Source of the DNA: CAXMST01 sp963790085 | GTDB taxonomy: Bacteria > Actinomycetota > Thermoleophilia > Solirubrobacterales > 70-9 | NCBI GenBank assembly: GCA_963790085.1 | Contig: CAWBNH010000007.1 | Span: 1 to 60,237 of the forward strand | Direction of reading: 5' to 3' | Length of the DNA stretch: 60,237 nucleotides | Shown: positions 9,024-15,877 of the stretch, in pieces | Numbering within the stretch: position 1 is the first letter of the stretch | How the letters are laid out: each line of letters starts with the position of its first letter | Program-made: the position numbers and the translations under genes | The notes under the pieces: generated by a model | The model's database searches: none | Seen by the model: the letters and a program-made list of their open reading frames with translations, nothing else | Told to the model about the DNA's origin: nothing

Positions 9024-9431
9024 ATGTCGGTCGCAGCGCGAAGACAGGTTGCCGCCCCGCCGGGCGAGTGCCGGCGATGTCGCACCTACTGCGACAAGCT
9101 GATCGAGCCCCGAGACTGCCTCGAGATGCGCTGCCCCTATCTGTGGAGCTACATCGACGGGCCGACCGGCCGCCGGTTCATGGGCTGCGTGCAGAAGGTC
9201 TTCCGCGGAGAGATCGACGTGCAGATGTTCGAGGCGGCGGAGCGCAACGGCGGCTTCGGCGGGATCAAGATGACCGGCGAGCCGCTCCCGCAGTGCCAGT
9301 CGCGGGTCGAGCCCGCGTTCGAGGGCGACGGCCCGGCCCACACCTGTGTCAACCCCGAGTTCTTCGACTGCATCGAGATCGAAGCTGAGTTCGATCTGCG
9401 AGACGTGATCGCCCCTCGGCGGGCGGCCTGA
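9024..9431 (+). CDS. cysteine-rich conserved protein, function unknown
   Basis: 135 residues with nine cysteines at 16, 19, 23, 32, 37, 55, 91, 108 and 116. The first five (CRRC-x3-C, then C-x4-C) could form a zinc or Fe-S centre. There is no signal peptide or membrane segment, so it is cytoplasmic. The body is acidic and well ordered (WSYIDGPTGRRFMGC), not low complexity, and it has its own predicted promoter. Its TGA is immediately followed by the nfo stop on the other strand (TGATCA). I do not recognise a named family. Confidence 0.8.
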   Translation: MSVAARRQVAAPPGECRRCRTYCDKLIEPRDCLEMRCPYLWSYIDGPTGRRFMGCVQKVFRGEIDVQMFEAAERNGGFGGIKMTGEPLPQCQSRVEPAFEGDGPAHTCVNPEFFDCIEIEAEFDLRDVIAPRRAA

Positions 9432-10289
9432 TCAGCGGGCGGCGAGGCCGGCCGCGCGCAGCTCCCGCGCCCGCCGGACCTCCGCCCGATCCGCCCCGCG
9501 CTTGTCCGGTCCGGGAGTCTCGAGCAGCGCCGGCAGGCCCTCGAAGCGGGGCTCGGAGAGGAAGCCCGCGATGCCCTCCGCTCCAAGCTCGCCCTGGCCG
9601 ACGTTCGCATGCATGTCGCGGTTCGCGCCGAGCGGGACGCGGCTGTCGTTGACGTGCAGGCATCTGAGTCGCTCGAGCCCGACCGTGGTCTCGAAGTCGT
9701 CGACCACCCGGCCAAGGTCCTCGTCGGTGACGATGTCGTAGCCGGAGGCGAACAGGTGGCAGCAGTCGAGGCAGACCCCGACCCGCTCCCCGGCTCCGGC
9801 CGACTCGACCAGGGCGCCGAGCTCGGCGAAGTCCCGGCCCAGCGGCCCCTGGGTGCCGGCTGTGTTCTCGTAGAGCACCGGGGTCCTCTCCGACTCGGCC
9901 AGGGCCTCGCGAACGAGCTCGCCGGAGCGGGCGACAGCTTCGTCCACAGGGTCGCCCTTGCGACTGCCGGCGTGGAGGACGACCCCATCGGCCCCGATCG
10001 CGTCCCCGAGCCGCAGCGCGTGCGTCAGCGAGTTCAACGACTTCGCCCTGATCTCCTGGTCACGGCTGGCGGTGTTGATCAAGTAGACGGCGTGGATCAC
10101 CGTGGACTCCAGGCGCGAGCCGGCGAAGGCCTCGTTGAACGCGGCGATGTTCTCGGGCCGGTGATTGGTCGGCCGCCACATGCGAGGGCTCTGATGGAAG
10201 ATCTGGATCGCGTCGCACTCCCGTTCGACGCCGCGCTCGACCGCTGTCTCGAGGCCGCCCGCTGTGGAAACATGCGCGCCGATCAGCAT
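9432..10289 (-). CDS. nfo: deoxyribonuclease IV (AP endonuclease)
   Basis: Base-excision-repair endonuclease cutting 5' of abasic sites, using a three-zinc TIM barrel. 285 residues; motifs IGAHVSTAGGL at the N-terminus, HAGSRKGD, NTAGTQGPLG, CLDCCHLFASGYD and HVNDSRVPLGANRDMH carry the metal ligands. ATG 10289 is chosen because the protein then begins MLIGAHVS as usual and a GAGGGG Shine-Dalgarno lies about 10 nt upstream. That start codon shares the CATG tetranucleotide with the gltX start, and the stop abuts the neighbouring stop with no spacer. Confidence 0.95.
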   Translation of the reverse strand: MLIGAHVSTAGGLETAVERGVERECDAIQIFHQSPRMWRPTNHRPENIAAFNEAFAGSRLESTVIHAVYLINTASRDQEIRAKSLNSLTHALRLGDAIGADGVVLHAGSRKGDPVDEAVARSGELVREALAESERTPVLYENTAGTQGPLGRDFAELGALVESAGAGERVGVCLDCCHLFASGYDIVTDEDLGRVVDDFETTVGLERLRCLHVNDSRVPLGANRDMHANVGQGELGAEGIAGFLSEPRFEGLPALLETPGPDKRGADRAEVRRARELRAAGLAAR

Positions 10290-11418
10290 GGTTGAAAAGC
10301 CCCTCAGAGTCAGATTCGCCCCCTCGCCAACCGGGGCGCTGCACATCGGCGGCGCCCGGACGGCACTCTATAACTGGCTGGTCGCCCGCGGAGGAGGTGG
10401 CTCGCTCGTGCTTCGCATCGAGGACACCGATCGTGAGCGGTCGACCCCCGAGAACGTCGCCCAGATCCTCGACGCGCTCGAGTGGCTCGAGCTCGACTGG
10501 GACGAGGGGCCGCTGAGCCAGCACGAGCGGGCCGAACGTCACGCCGAGAGCATCGAGCGGTTGCTCGGCGACGGTCTCGCCTATCCCGACCCCGCGACCG
10601 CCGAGCAGGTCAGGGCGTACAAGGAGGCGCACGGCGGCGCCGGCTACCGCGGCACCGCGGCCGACGGGCCGGGCGCCGCGATCCGACTGCGCGTCCCCGA
10701 CGAGGGGGAGACCGTGGTCGAGGATCTGATCCGGGGCGAGATCAGCTTCGAGAACAGGCTCCAGGACGATCCGGTGATCGCGCGCAGCGACGGAACCGTC
10801 CTCTACAACTTCGCCGTCGCCGTCGATGACGCCGACATGGAGATCAGCGACGTGATCCGCGGCGACGATCATCTCTCCAACACCCCGAAGCAGCTCCTAG
10901 TGCTGTCGGCGCTCGGCGCGGACCCGCCCCGCTACGCACACCTCCCGCTCCTGCACGGCCCCGACGGCAAGAAGCTGTCGAAGCGTCACGGTGCTGCATC
11001 GGTGCAGGAGCTTCGTGACCAGGGGTACCTGCCGGCCGCTGTCCGCAACTACCTGGCCCTGCTCGGCTGGGGCACCCAGGACGACACGACCCTGATGAGC
11101 ACCGACGAGCTGGTCGAGCGATTCGCGATCGACCGCGTCGGGCGGGCCTCGGCCGTCTTCGACGAGCAGAAGCTGCGCTGGATGAACGGACGGTTCATGC
11201 GGGAGGCCGATCTGGAGGAATACGAGCGTCGCCTCTCCGACCACCTGGCCCGGACCGACGCGGGCGCGGCCCGGGCCTTCGCAGCGGCCGATCCCGAGCT
11301 CCGCTCCTCGGCCTGCGAGATCGTGCAGGAGAAGGCGCAGACCGTCGCCGAGATCTGGCCGCTGATCTCGTTTCTGTTCATCGAGCCCGGGCCGATCCAG
11401 CTGCATGGAGGAAGGTGA
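10288..11418 (+). CDS. gltX: glutamyl-tRNA synthetase, N-terminal and catalytic part (frameshifted)
   Basis: Charges tRNA with glutamate. It has FAPSPTGALHIGG (HIGH motif) near the N-terminus, the RIEDTDRER loop and KKLSKRHG (KMSKS motif). This frame stops after 376 residues, about 95 short of a normal GltX. In the -1 frame the missing anticodon-binding part follows directly: reading from 11394 gives DPAAWRKVMKPAVA, the expected continuation after FLFIEPGP, while the present frame reads an unrelated IQLHGGR and stops. Start: ATG 10288 overlaps the divergent nfo start; GTG 10264 would add eight residues. Since GatCAB is nearby, the enzyme may be non-discriminating and also charge tRNA-Gln (inference). 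Confidence 0.9.
   Translation: MVEKPLRVRFAPSPTGALHIGGARTALYNWLVARGGGGSLVLRIEDTDRERSTPENVAQILDALEWLELDWDEGPLSQHERAERHAESIERLLGDGLAYPDPATAEQVRAYKEAHGGAGYRGTAADGPGAAIRLRVPDEGETVVEDLIRGEISFENRLQDDPVIARSDGTVLYNFAVAVDDADMEISDVIRGDDHLSNTPKQLLVLSALGADPPRYAHLPLLHGPDGKKLSKRHGAASVQELRDQGYLPAAVRNYLALLGWGTQDDTTLMSTDELVERFAIDRVGRASAVFDEQKLRWMNGRFMREADLEEYERRLSDHLARTDAGAARAFAAADPELRSSACEIVQEKAQTVAEIWPLISFLFIEPGPIQLHGGR
11386..11394 (+). other. frameshift site in gltX
   Basis: The run CCCGGGCCG ends the conserved part in frame 1; sharing or inserting one G at 11394 restores the downstream frame (GAT CCA GCT GCA TGG). A one-base deletion in the sequence, a true mutation, or a programmed -1 shift would all look like this. 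There is no classical slippery heptamer. Confidence 0.75.
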
Positions 11419-11699
11419 TGAAGCCCGCGGTCGCGAATCCGCTGCGGCTCGCCCTCGAGGCGCTCGCGGGGATCGGCGAATGGGACGTTGCCGAGATCGA
11501 GCGCGTCCTGCGGGAGTTGCTCGAGCGTGAGCAACTCGGCGCGCGGAAGGTCCTGCAGCCGATTCGCGTCGCGATCAGCGGGGGCAGCGTGTCACCGGGG
11601 ATCTTCGAGTCGCTTGCGGCGCTCGGTCGGGAGCGGTCGCTGAGCCGCATCGAGGCCGCAGTGGAGCAGCTCGACGCGGCCGCCAACAGCCCAGACTGA
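11415..11699 (+). CDS. gltX: glutamyl-tRNA synthetase, C-terminal anticodon-binding part
   Basis: 94 residues that match the GltX C-terminal helical domain: KPAVANPLRLALEAL, then LGARKVLQPIRVAISGG and SPGIFESLAALGRERSL. It can be started at GTG 11415, overlapping the upstream stop by 4 nt (GTGA), so translation as a separate polypeptide by coupling is possible. The open frame and its homology extend upstream to 11394, before any start codon, which argues that this is one gene broken by a single-base shift rather than a natural two-subunit enzyme. Confidence 0.8.
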   Translation: MMKPAVANPLRLALEALAGIGEWDVAEIERVLRELLEREQLGARKVLQPIRVAISGGSVSPGIFESLAALGRERSLSRIEAAVEQLDAAANSPD

Positions 11700-11807
11700 G
11701 CGCCCCAGGCCACTGCAGGAGCGGCGTCCGGGCTAAATGCGCAGGCCGATCCTGCCGATCAAGTGACTGAAGCTGGGCGGGTCACGACTCGCGCCGGCTT
11801 CGCAGTG

Positions 11808-12860
11808 ATGGCAACCCAGACGCAAAGCGGAGGCGCCGGCCGGAGCTCGGGGAGGGGCGGACACCGCCTGTCCGCCGCCTTCGACGCCGTCAACCAGCTG
11901 CCCGCGCTGAGCGAGACGGTCGCCCGGGTCAAGCAGCTGACCGCGAAGGGTGGCTCGACGACGGGGGAGCTCACCGACCTGATCGAATCCGACACCGCGG
12001 TCACGGTCGCTGTGCTGCGGGCTGCCAACAACGGCGGCGGCCCGCGCGGGCGCGTCTCGAGCGTGCCCGACGCGGTCGATCTGCTGAAGCCAGAGGGGGT
12101 CCAGTCGCTGGCTAGTCGCCTCGACACCTACGATCTGTTCCGATCGTCCGGCAGCTGGAAGCTGCTGCCGGAGCGGGCCCGGCGCCACGCGGTCGCGACG
12201 CGCTACGCGGCCGAGCGGATCGCCGAGCTCAGCGATGTCGCCGATCGCGACGAGCTCGCGGCCACTGCGCTGCTCCACGACATCGGCCGGCTCGTGCTCA
12301 GCCGGCTCTATCCCGGGTATGAGGAGATCCTCACCGACGGGCGGCTGACCCCGGAGGAGCGGACCCAGAGGGAGCGTCGCGAGCTCGGCATCGATCACAC
12401 GCTTGTCGGCGGCGTCCTCGCCCGCCGCTGGGGGCTGCCGCCCCGAATTGCCAGCGCGATCGAGCGCCACCACTCGGAGGAGGCGACGGGTCTCGCCGCC
12501 GGCGTGCGGCTCGGTGATCTCATCGTCCATCAGTCCCAGGGCGAGCTCGTCTCCGAGAAGGCGCTGGAGGCGATGGCCGAGGTCTGCGGCCTTGGCCCCG
12601 ACCGCCTTCGCCAGATCGTCTACGAGTTCCCCCACGCCCAGCGGACGAGGAAGATCCGGCGCGAGCCCTGCCCCCTGTCGAGGCGCGAGTCCGACGCGCT
12701 CCGCGGGCTCGCGGAAGGCAAGGTCTACAAGCAGATCGCCGGCGAGATGGGCCTCTCCGCCAGCACCGTCCGCACCCATCTGCACAACGTCTACCGCAAG
12801 ATCGGGGCGGCCGACCGCGCCCAGGCGGTGCTGGTCGCCCGGGATCGCGGCTGGATCTAG
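11808..12860 (+). CDS. HDOD domain-LuxR HTH regulator
   Basis: 350 residues. An HDOD signal-output domain spans about 27-250 (LPALSETVARVKQL, then ALLHDIGRLVLSRL with the H-D pair retained), followed by a LuxR-type helix-turn-helix at about 289-350 (LSRRESDALRGLAEG, GLSASTVRTHLHNVYRKIGA). HDOD domains usually appear in signalling proteins without a DNA-binding domain, so direct coupling to LuxR suggests a transcription factor with a sensory HDOD. ATG 11808 is chosen; GTG 11763 would add 15 weak residues. It converges on another LuxR-type regulator 20 nt away whose HTH aligns over the whole length without gaps. Confidence 0.88.
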   Translation: MATQTQSGGAGRSSGRGGHRLSAAFDAVNQLPALSETVARVKQLTAKGGSTTGELTDLIESDTAVTVAVLRAANNGGGPRGRVSSVPDAVDLLKPEGVQSLASRLDTYDLFRSSGSWKLLPERARRHAVATRYAAERIAELSDVADRDELAATALLHDIGRLVLSRLYPGYEEILTDGRLTPEERTQRERRELGIDHTLVGGVLARRWGLPPRIASAIERHHSEEATGLAAGVRLGDLIVHQSQGELVSEKALEAMAEVCGLGPDRLRQIVYEFPHAQRTRKIRREPCPLSRRESDALRGLAEGKVYKQIAGEMGLSASTVRTHLHNVYRKIGAADRAQAVLVARDRGWI

Positions 12861-12861
12861 C

Positions 12862-12876
12862 CGCTGCGCCGCAGCG
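12862..12876. terminator. shared hairpin between convergent regulator genes
   Basis: CGCTGC-GCC-GCAGCG fills most of the 20-nt gap between two convergent stops. There is no T-run; bidirectional termination is a guess. Confidence 0.3.
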
Positions 12877-12880
12877 CTCG

Positions 12881-13501
12881 CTACTCGATCAGCGAGCCGC
12901 GCATGGCCATCGCCACCGCATGGGCGCGGTCCCGAGCCCCGATCCGCGAGATCACGCCCTTGGCGTGGGTCCGGATCGTCTCCTCGCTGAGCCCGAGCCG
13001 CTGCGCCGCCTGCTCGGTCGAGAGGCCGTCGGCGAAGAGCTGTAGGACCTGACGCTGCCGGCGAGTGAGCAGTCCGCCGCTCGAGCGCGACGTCGCCGCG
13101 GGGTCGACGAACGACTGCTGGTCGGATGCAGCCTGCACTGCGGCTCGCAGGGAGTGCGCCGCGGAGCGCCGGCTGACGTAGGCCGTCGCTCCGGCGTCGA
13201 GCGCCTCGCGGGCTGCGTGGCGCTCCAGCGGCCCGCCGAGGGCGACGACGCCGAGCGCCGGCTGCGCCCCGACCAGGCCCCTGATCGTCGCCGTCCCCGA
13301 GGGGCAGCCGTCATCGCCGGGGGACCTCATCTCGACCACGGCGACGTCGAAGTTGCCGACGCTGGTGACCAGCTCCAGGGCCTCCGCCCCGTTGTCGAGC
13401 TCCTCGGTGTCCCAGTCGGGGGCCAGCAGGCTGCGGATCCCGATTCGCACGATCGGGTGAGCTTCGATCACGAGGCAGACTCTCGATGTCGGTGCTTCCA
13501 T
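12881..13501 (-). CDS. LuxR/NarL-type regulator with degenerate receiver domain
   Basis: 206 residues: a receiver-like domain (about 7-122) and a LuxR HTH (about 144-206; LTRRQRQVLQLFADG, GLSEETIRTHAKGV). The phosphorylation site is altered. The phospho-acceptor Asp is Glu (E57 in VAVVEMRSPG), the N-terminal acidic pair is replaced by EA (IEAH), the switch Thr/Ser region reads VVALGG, and the conserved Lys position is within YVSRRSA. It should therefore not be controlled by ordinary phosphotransfer; Glu may mimic the phosphorylated state. ATG 13501 has a GGGGAA/GAG-like ribosome site; an upstream extension to 13609 is Arg/Cys-rich and unlikely. No histidine kinase is nearby. Confidence 0.88.
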   Translation of the reverse strand: MEAPTSRVCLVIEAHPIVRIGIRSLLAPDWDTEELDNGAEALELVTSVGNFDVAVVEMRSPGDDGCPSGTATIRGLVGAQPALGVVALGGPLERHAAREALDAGATAYVSRRSAAHSLRAAVQAASDQQSFVDPAATSRSSGGLLTRRQRQVLQLFADGLSTEQAAQRLGLSEETIRTHAKGVISRIGARDRAHAVAMAMRGSLIE

Positions 13502-13628
13502 TGCTCTCGTTCCCCCTCCGACCGACTCTCGGCCCGGGCACCCACAGCAGGAACGGCGAAGTGCCACTCGTCGAAGATGAGGATCGTATAGCAGCCGCCG
13601 CCGCGTCATCCGCTACAAACCACGGCCA

Positions 13629-14024
13629 GTGATCTCGGTCACGGCGAAGTCGAGGTATGCGGTTGTCGGCATGGCCGAGCTGGCGCGCGGCGGCGGCGAC
13701 CCGGTCCCGATCTCGGTCGTCGCCGAGCGGCGCGAGATTCCGGTTCAGTTCCTCGAGCAGCTGTTCAGCACCCTGCGCCGATCAGGTCTGCTGATCTCGC
13801 AGCGGGGCGTCAAGGGTGGATTTCGCCTCGCCCGCCCGGCCGACGAGATCACGGTGCTGGATGTCGTCCAGGCGCTCGACGGGCGGATCGGCGACGAGGC
13901 CGCGGAGGCCGGCGGGATCTGGGCCGAAGGCGTCGAGGCCCTGCGGGAGGTCTTCGCCCAGGCCACGATCGCCGACGTCGCCCGCCGCGAAGAGGCCGAA
14001 GGCGGCCGCATGTACTTCATCTAG
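13629..14024 (+). CDS. Rrf2 family transcriptional regulator (CymR-like)
   Basis: 131 residues with the Rrf2 winged helix-turn-helix (AKSRYAVVGMAELA; RREIPVQFLEQLFSTLRRSGLLIS; GVKGGFRLARP). It contains no cysteine at all, so it cannot hold the Fe-S cluster of IscR or NsrR. Rrf2 members without cysteines include CymR, which binds CysK and represses cysteine genes. Since cysK and cysE follow at once on the same strand, a CymR-like role in sulfur control is a reasonable inference. The start is GTG 13629. The 127-nt gap to the divergent LuxR gene includes TATA-rich sequence near 13587 that could serve both directions. Confidence 0.9.
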   Translation: MISVTAKSRYAVVGMAELARGGGDPVPISVVAERREIPVQFLEQLFSTLRRSGLLISQRGVKGGFRLARPADEITVLDVVQALDGRIGDEAAEAGGIWAEGVEALREVFAQATIADVARREEAEGGRMYFI

Positions 14025-14043
14025 GGGCTACCCCACCATGGGG
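14024..14043 (+). promoter_or_regulatory. overlapping inverted repeats before cysK
   Basis: GGGG-CTA-CCCC (14024-14034) overlaps CCCCA-CCA-TGGGG (14031-14043), starting at the rrf2 stop. It could be an operator or a short RNA hairpin. Confidence 0.25.
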
Positions 14044-14072
14044 CCGGGGGTCGTTGCCGGCGGCCGCGCCGC

Positions 14073-14078
14073 TAGCGT
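14073..14078 (+). promoter_or_regulatory. -10 element, leaderless (cysK)
   Basis: TAGCGT ends 8 nt before ATG 14087. Confidence 0.4.
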
Positions 14079-14086
14079 TCGCGGCG

Positions 14087-15043
14087 ATGGGCTCGGAGTC
14101 ACCTGCACCGACGACGCTGCGGATCGCCGCTGAGGCCCCGGCGACGGTCGGCGACACGCCGCTGGTCAGGCTGCGGGGAGTGGGGGAGGGGCTCGGGGCC
14201 GAGCTGGTCGGCAAGCTCGAGTGGTTCAACCCCGGCGGCTCCGTCAAGGACCGGATCGGGGTCGCGATGATCGATGCCGCCGAGTCCGAGGGCCGGATCG
14301 AGCCCGGCCGGTCGGTGATCGTCGAGCCGACCAGCGGCAACACCGGCATCGCGCTGGCGATGGTCTGCGCCGCGCGGGGTTATCGCTGCGTGCTGACGCT
14401 GCCGGAGGGGATGAGCCGGGAGCGCTCGGCGCTGTTGCGCAGCTACGGCGCCGTGGTCCGGGAGACGCCGTCGATGGGTGGCATGGACGAGTCGGTCGCG
14501 CTCGCCCGCGAGATCGCCTCAGAGCACGAGGAGGCCTTCATGCCAATGCAGTTCGAGAACCCGGCGAACCCCGAGGTGCACATGCGGACTACGGCCGAGG
14601 AGATCTGGCGCGACACCGGCGGTGAGGTCGACGCGGTGGTCGCCGGGATCGGCACCGGCGGCACGATCACCGGGATCGGCCGGGCTCTGAAGCCGCGGCG
14701 GCCCGAGTTGCAGATGGTCGGGGTGGAGCCGGCTGCCTCGCCGGTGATCTCCGGTGGCGATCCCGGCCCCCACAAGCTTCAGGGCATCGGGGCCGGCTTC
14801 GTCCCCAGCGTGCTCGACCTCGACGTCGTCGACGAGATCGTCCAGGTCGAGGACGAGTCGGCCCTCGCCACGGCGAGCCTCGCCGCGACCCGCGATGGAT
14901 TGCTGATCGGGATCTCGGCGGGAGCGGCGCTCCATGCGGCGATCGAGCTTGCCGCGAGGCCCGCGATGCAGGGGAAGCGGATCGTGGTGATCCTCTGCGA
15001 CAGCGGTGAGCGGTATATGTCGCTGCCGTTCTTCGGCGCCTGA
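14087..15043 (+). CDS. cysK: cysteine synthase A (O-acetylserine sulfhydrylase)
   Basis: PLP enzyme making cysteine from O-acetylserine and sulfide. 318 residues. The PLP lysine is in NPGGSVKDRIG; the substrate loop TSGNTGIALA and the phosphate-binding GTGGTITGIG are intact, and SAGAALHAA is near the C-terminus. ATG 14087 gives a normal N-terminus; the frame is open back to 14054. Between rrf2 and cysE, it forms a compact cysteine module, with CysE supplying its substrate and possibly binding it as the cysteine synthase complex. Confidence 0.95.
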   Translation: MGSESPAPTTLRIAAEAPATVGDTPLVRLRGVGEGLGAELVGKLEWFNPGGSVKDRIGVAMIDAAESEGRIEPGRSVIVEPTSGNTGIALAMVCAARGYRCVLTLPEGMSRERSALLRSYGAVVRETPSMGGMDESVALAREIASEHEEAFMPMQFENPANPEVHMRTTAEEIWRDTGGEVDAVVAGIGTGGTITGIGRALKPRRPELQMVGVEPAASPVISGGDPGPHKLQGIGAGFVPSVLDLDVVDEIVQVEDESALATASLAATRDGLLIGISAGAALHAAIELAARPAMQGKRIVVILCDSGERYMSLPFFGA

Positions 15044-15090
15044 CCCCCGGCCCCGAGGGGACACGCTTCGAGCCCCGCGCCCGGGCCGCT

Positions 15091-15096
15091 TATCCT
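15091..15096 (+). promoter_or_regulatory. -10 element, leaderless (cysE)
   Basis: TATCCT ends 6 nt before ATG 15103. Confidence 0.4.
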
Positions 15097-15102
15097 GGTG
15101 GA

Positions 15103-15837
15103 ATGCTTGGACTGAGCACCTTCGCCCGCGTGCTCCGCGAGGTCCGCGACGATGTCGGCGCCGCCCGAGATCGCGACCCTGCGGCGCGCACCGCGGGGTC
15201 GCTGGAGATTCTCGCGACCTGGGCTGGGGTACAGGCGATCCTCGCGCATCGTGTGGCCCACGCCCTGCACGAGTCGGGGGTTCCGGTCGTTCCCCGGATG
15301 CTCGCCCACACGTCGCGACTGCTGACCGGCGTCGAGATCCATCCCGCGGCCCGGATCGGCAACGACTTCTTCATCGACCACGGATCGGGGGTCGTGATCG
15401 GCGAGACCGTGGAGATCGGCCGCTGCGTGACGGTCTATCAGGGGGTCACCCTCGGGGGCACGGGCTTTGCCCGGGGCAAGCGGCACCCGACGGTCGAGGA
15501 CAACGTGACGATCGGCTCCGGCGCCAAGCTCCTCGGGCCGATCACTGTCGGGCACGGCGCCAAGGTCGGCGCGAACACCGTCGTGATCGGCGATGTGCCG
15601 TCGAACTCGACGGTCGTCGGCAATCCGGGCCACACGGTCCGGGTCGAGGGCCGCAAGGTTGAGGGCCCCGACAGTGACTGGATCCATCTGCCGGACCCGG
15701 TCGCCGATTCAGTGCGGAAGCTGAGCGAGCGCCTCGGCGCGGTCGAGGCGCGACTCGAGGCGCTCGATGGGGAGCGCAGCAGCGCCCGCGTCCAGGAGCT
15801 TCGCCCGCGCCGAGGGCCGAGCACCGCCGGCGGGTAG
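15103..15837 (+). CDS. cysE: serine O-acetyltransferase
   Basis: Acetylates serine with acetyl-CoA, the committed step to cysteine. 244 residues: a short helical N-terminus (shorter than E. coli CysE, as in the EpsC/SrpH type), then a left-handed beta helix of hexapeptide repeats (IHPAARIGNDFFIDHGSG, VVIGETVEIG, TLGGTG). The catalytic His is in IDHGSG. A C-terminal extension (about 195-244) is charged and Arg-rich and runs into the region before pcrA. It lies 59 nt after cysK. Feedback by cysteine is usual for the family but cannot be read here. Confidence 0.93.
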   Translation: MLGLSTFARVLREVRDDVGAARDRDPAARTAGSLEILATWAGVQAILAHRVAHALHESGVPVVPRMLAHTSRLLTGVEIHPAARIGNDFFIDHGSGVVIGETVEIGRCVTVYQGVTLGGTGFARGKRHPTVEDNVTIGSGAKLLGPITVGHGAKVGANTVVIGDVPSNSTVVGNPGHTVRVEGRKVEGPDSDWIHLPDPVADSVRKLSERLGAVEARLEALDGERSSARVQELRPRRGPSTAGG

Positions 15838-15863
15838 GGCGGCTCGCCCTCCGGGCCTGAGGC

Positions 15864-15869
15864 TAAGCT
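15864..15869 (+). promoter_or_regulatory. -10 element, leaderless (pcrA)
   Basis: TAAGCT ends 8 nt before GTG 15878 and supports that start over an earlier one that would overlap cysE. Confidence 0.45.
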
Positions 15870-15877
15870 CGGCGTCT

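Noticed and set aside
7229..9085. 618-codon minus-strand open frame inside dnaE
   Set aside because: dnaE is unmistakable on the other strand; the reverse reading has no motif.
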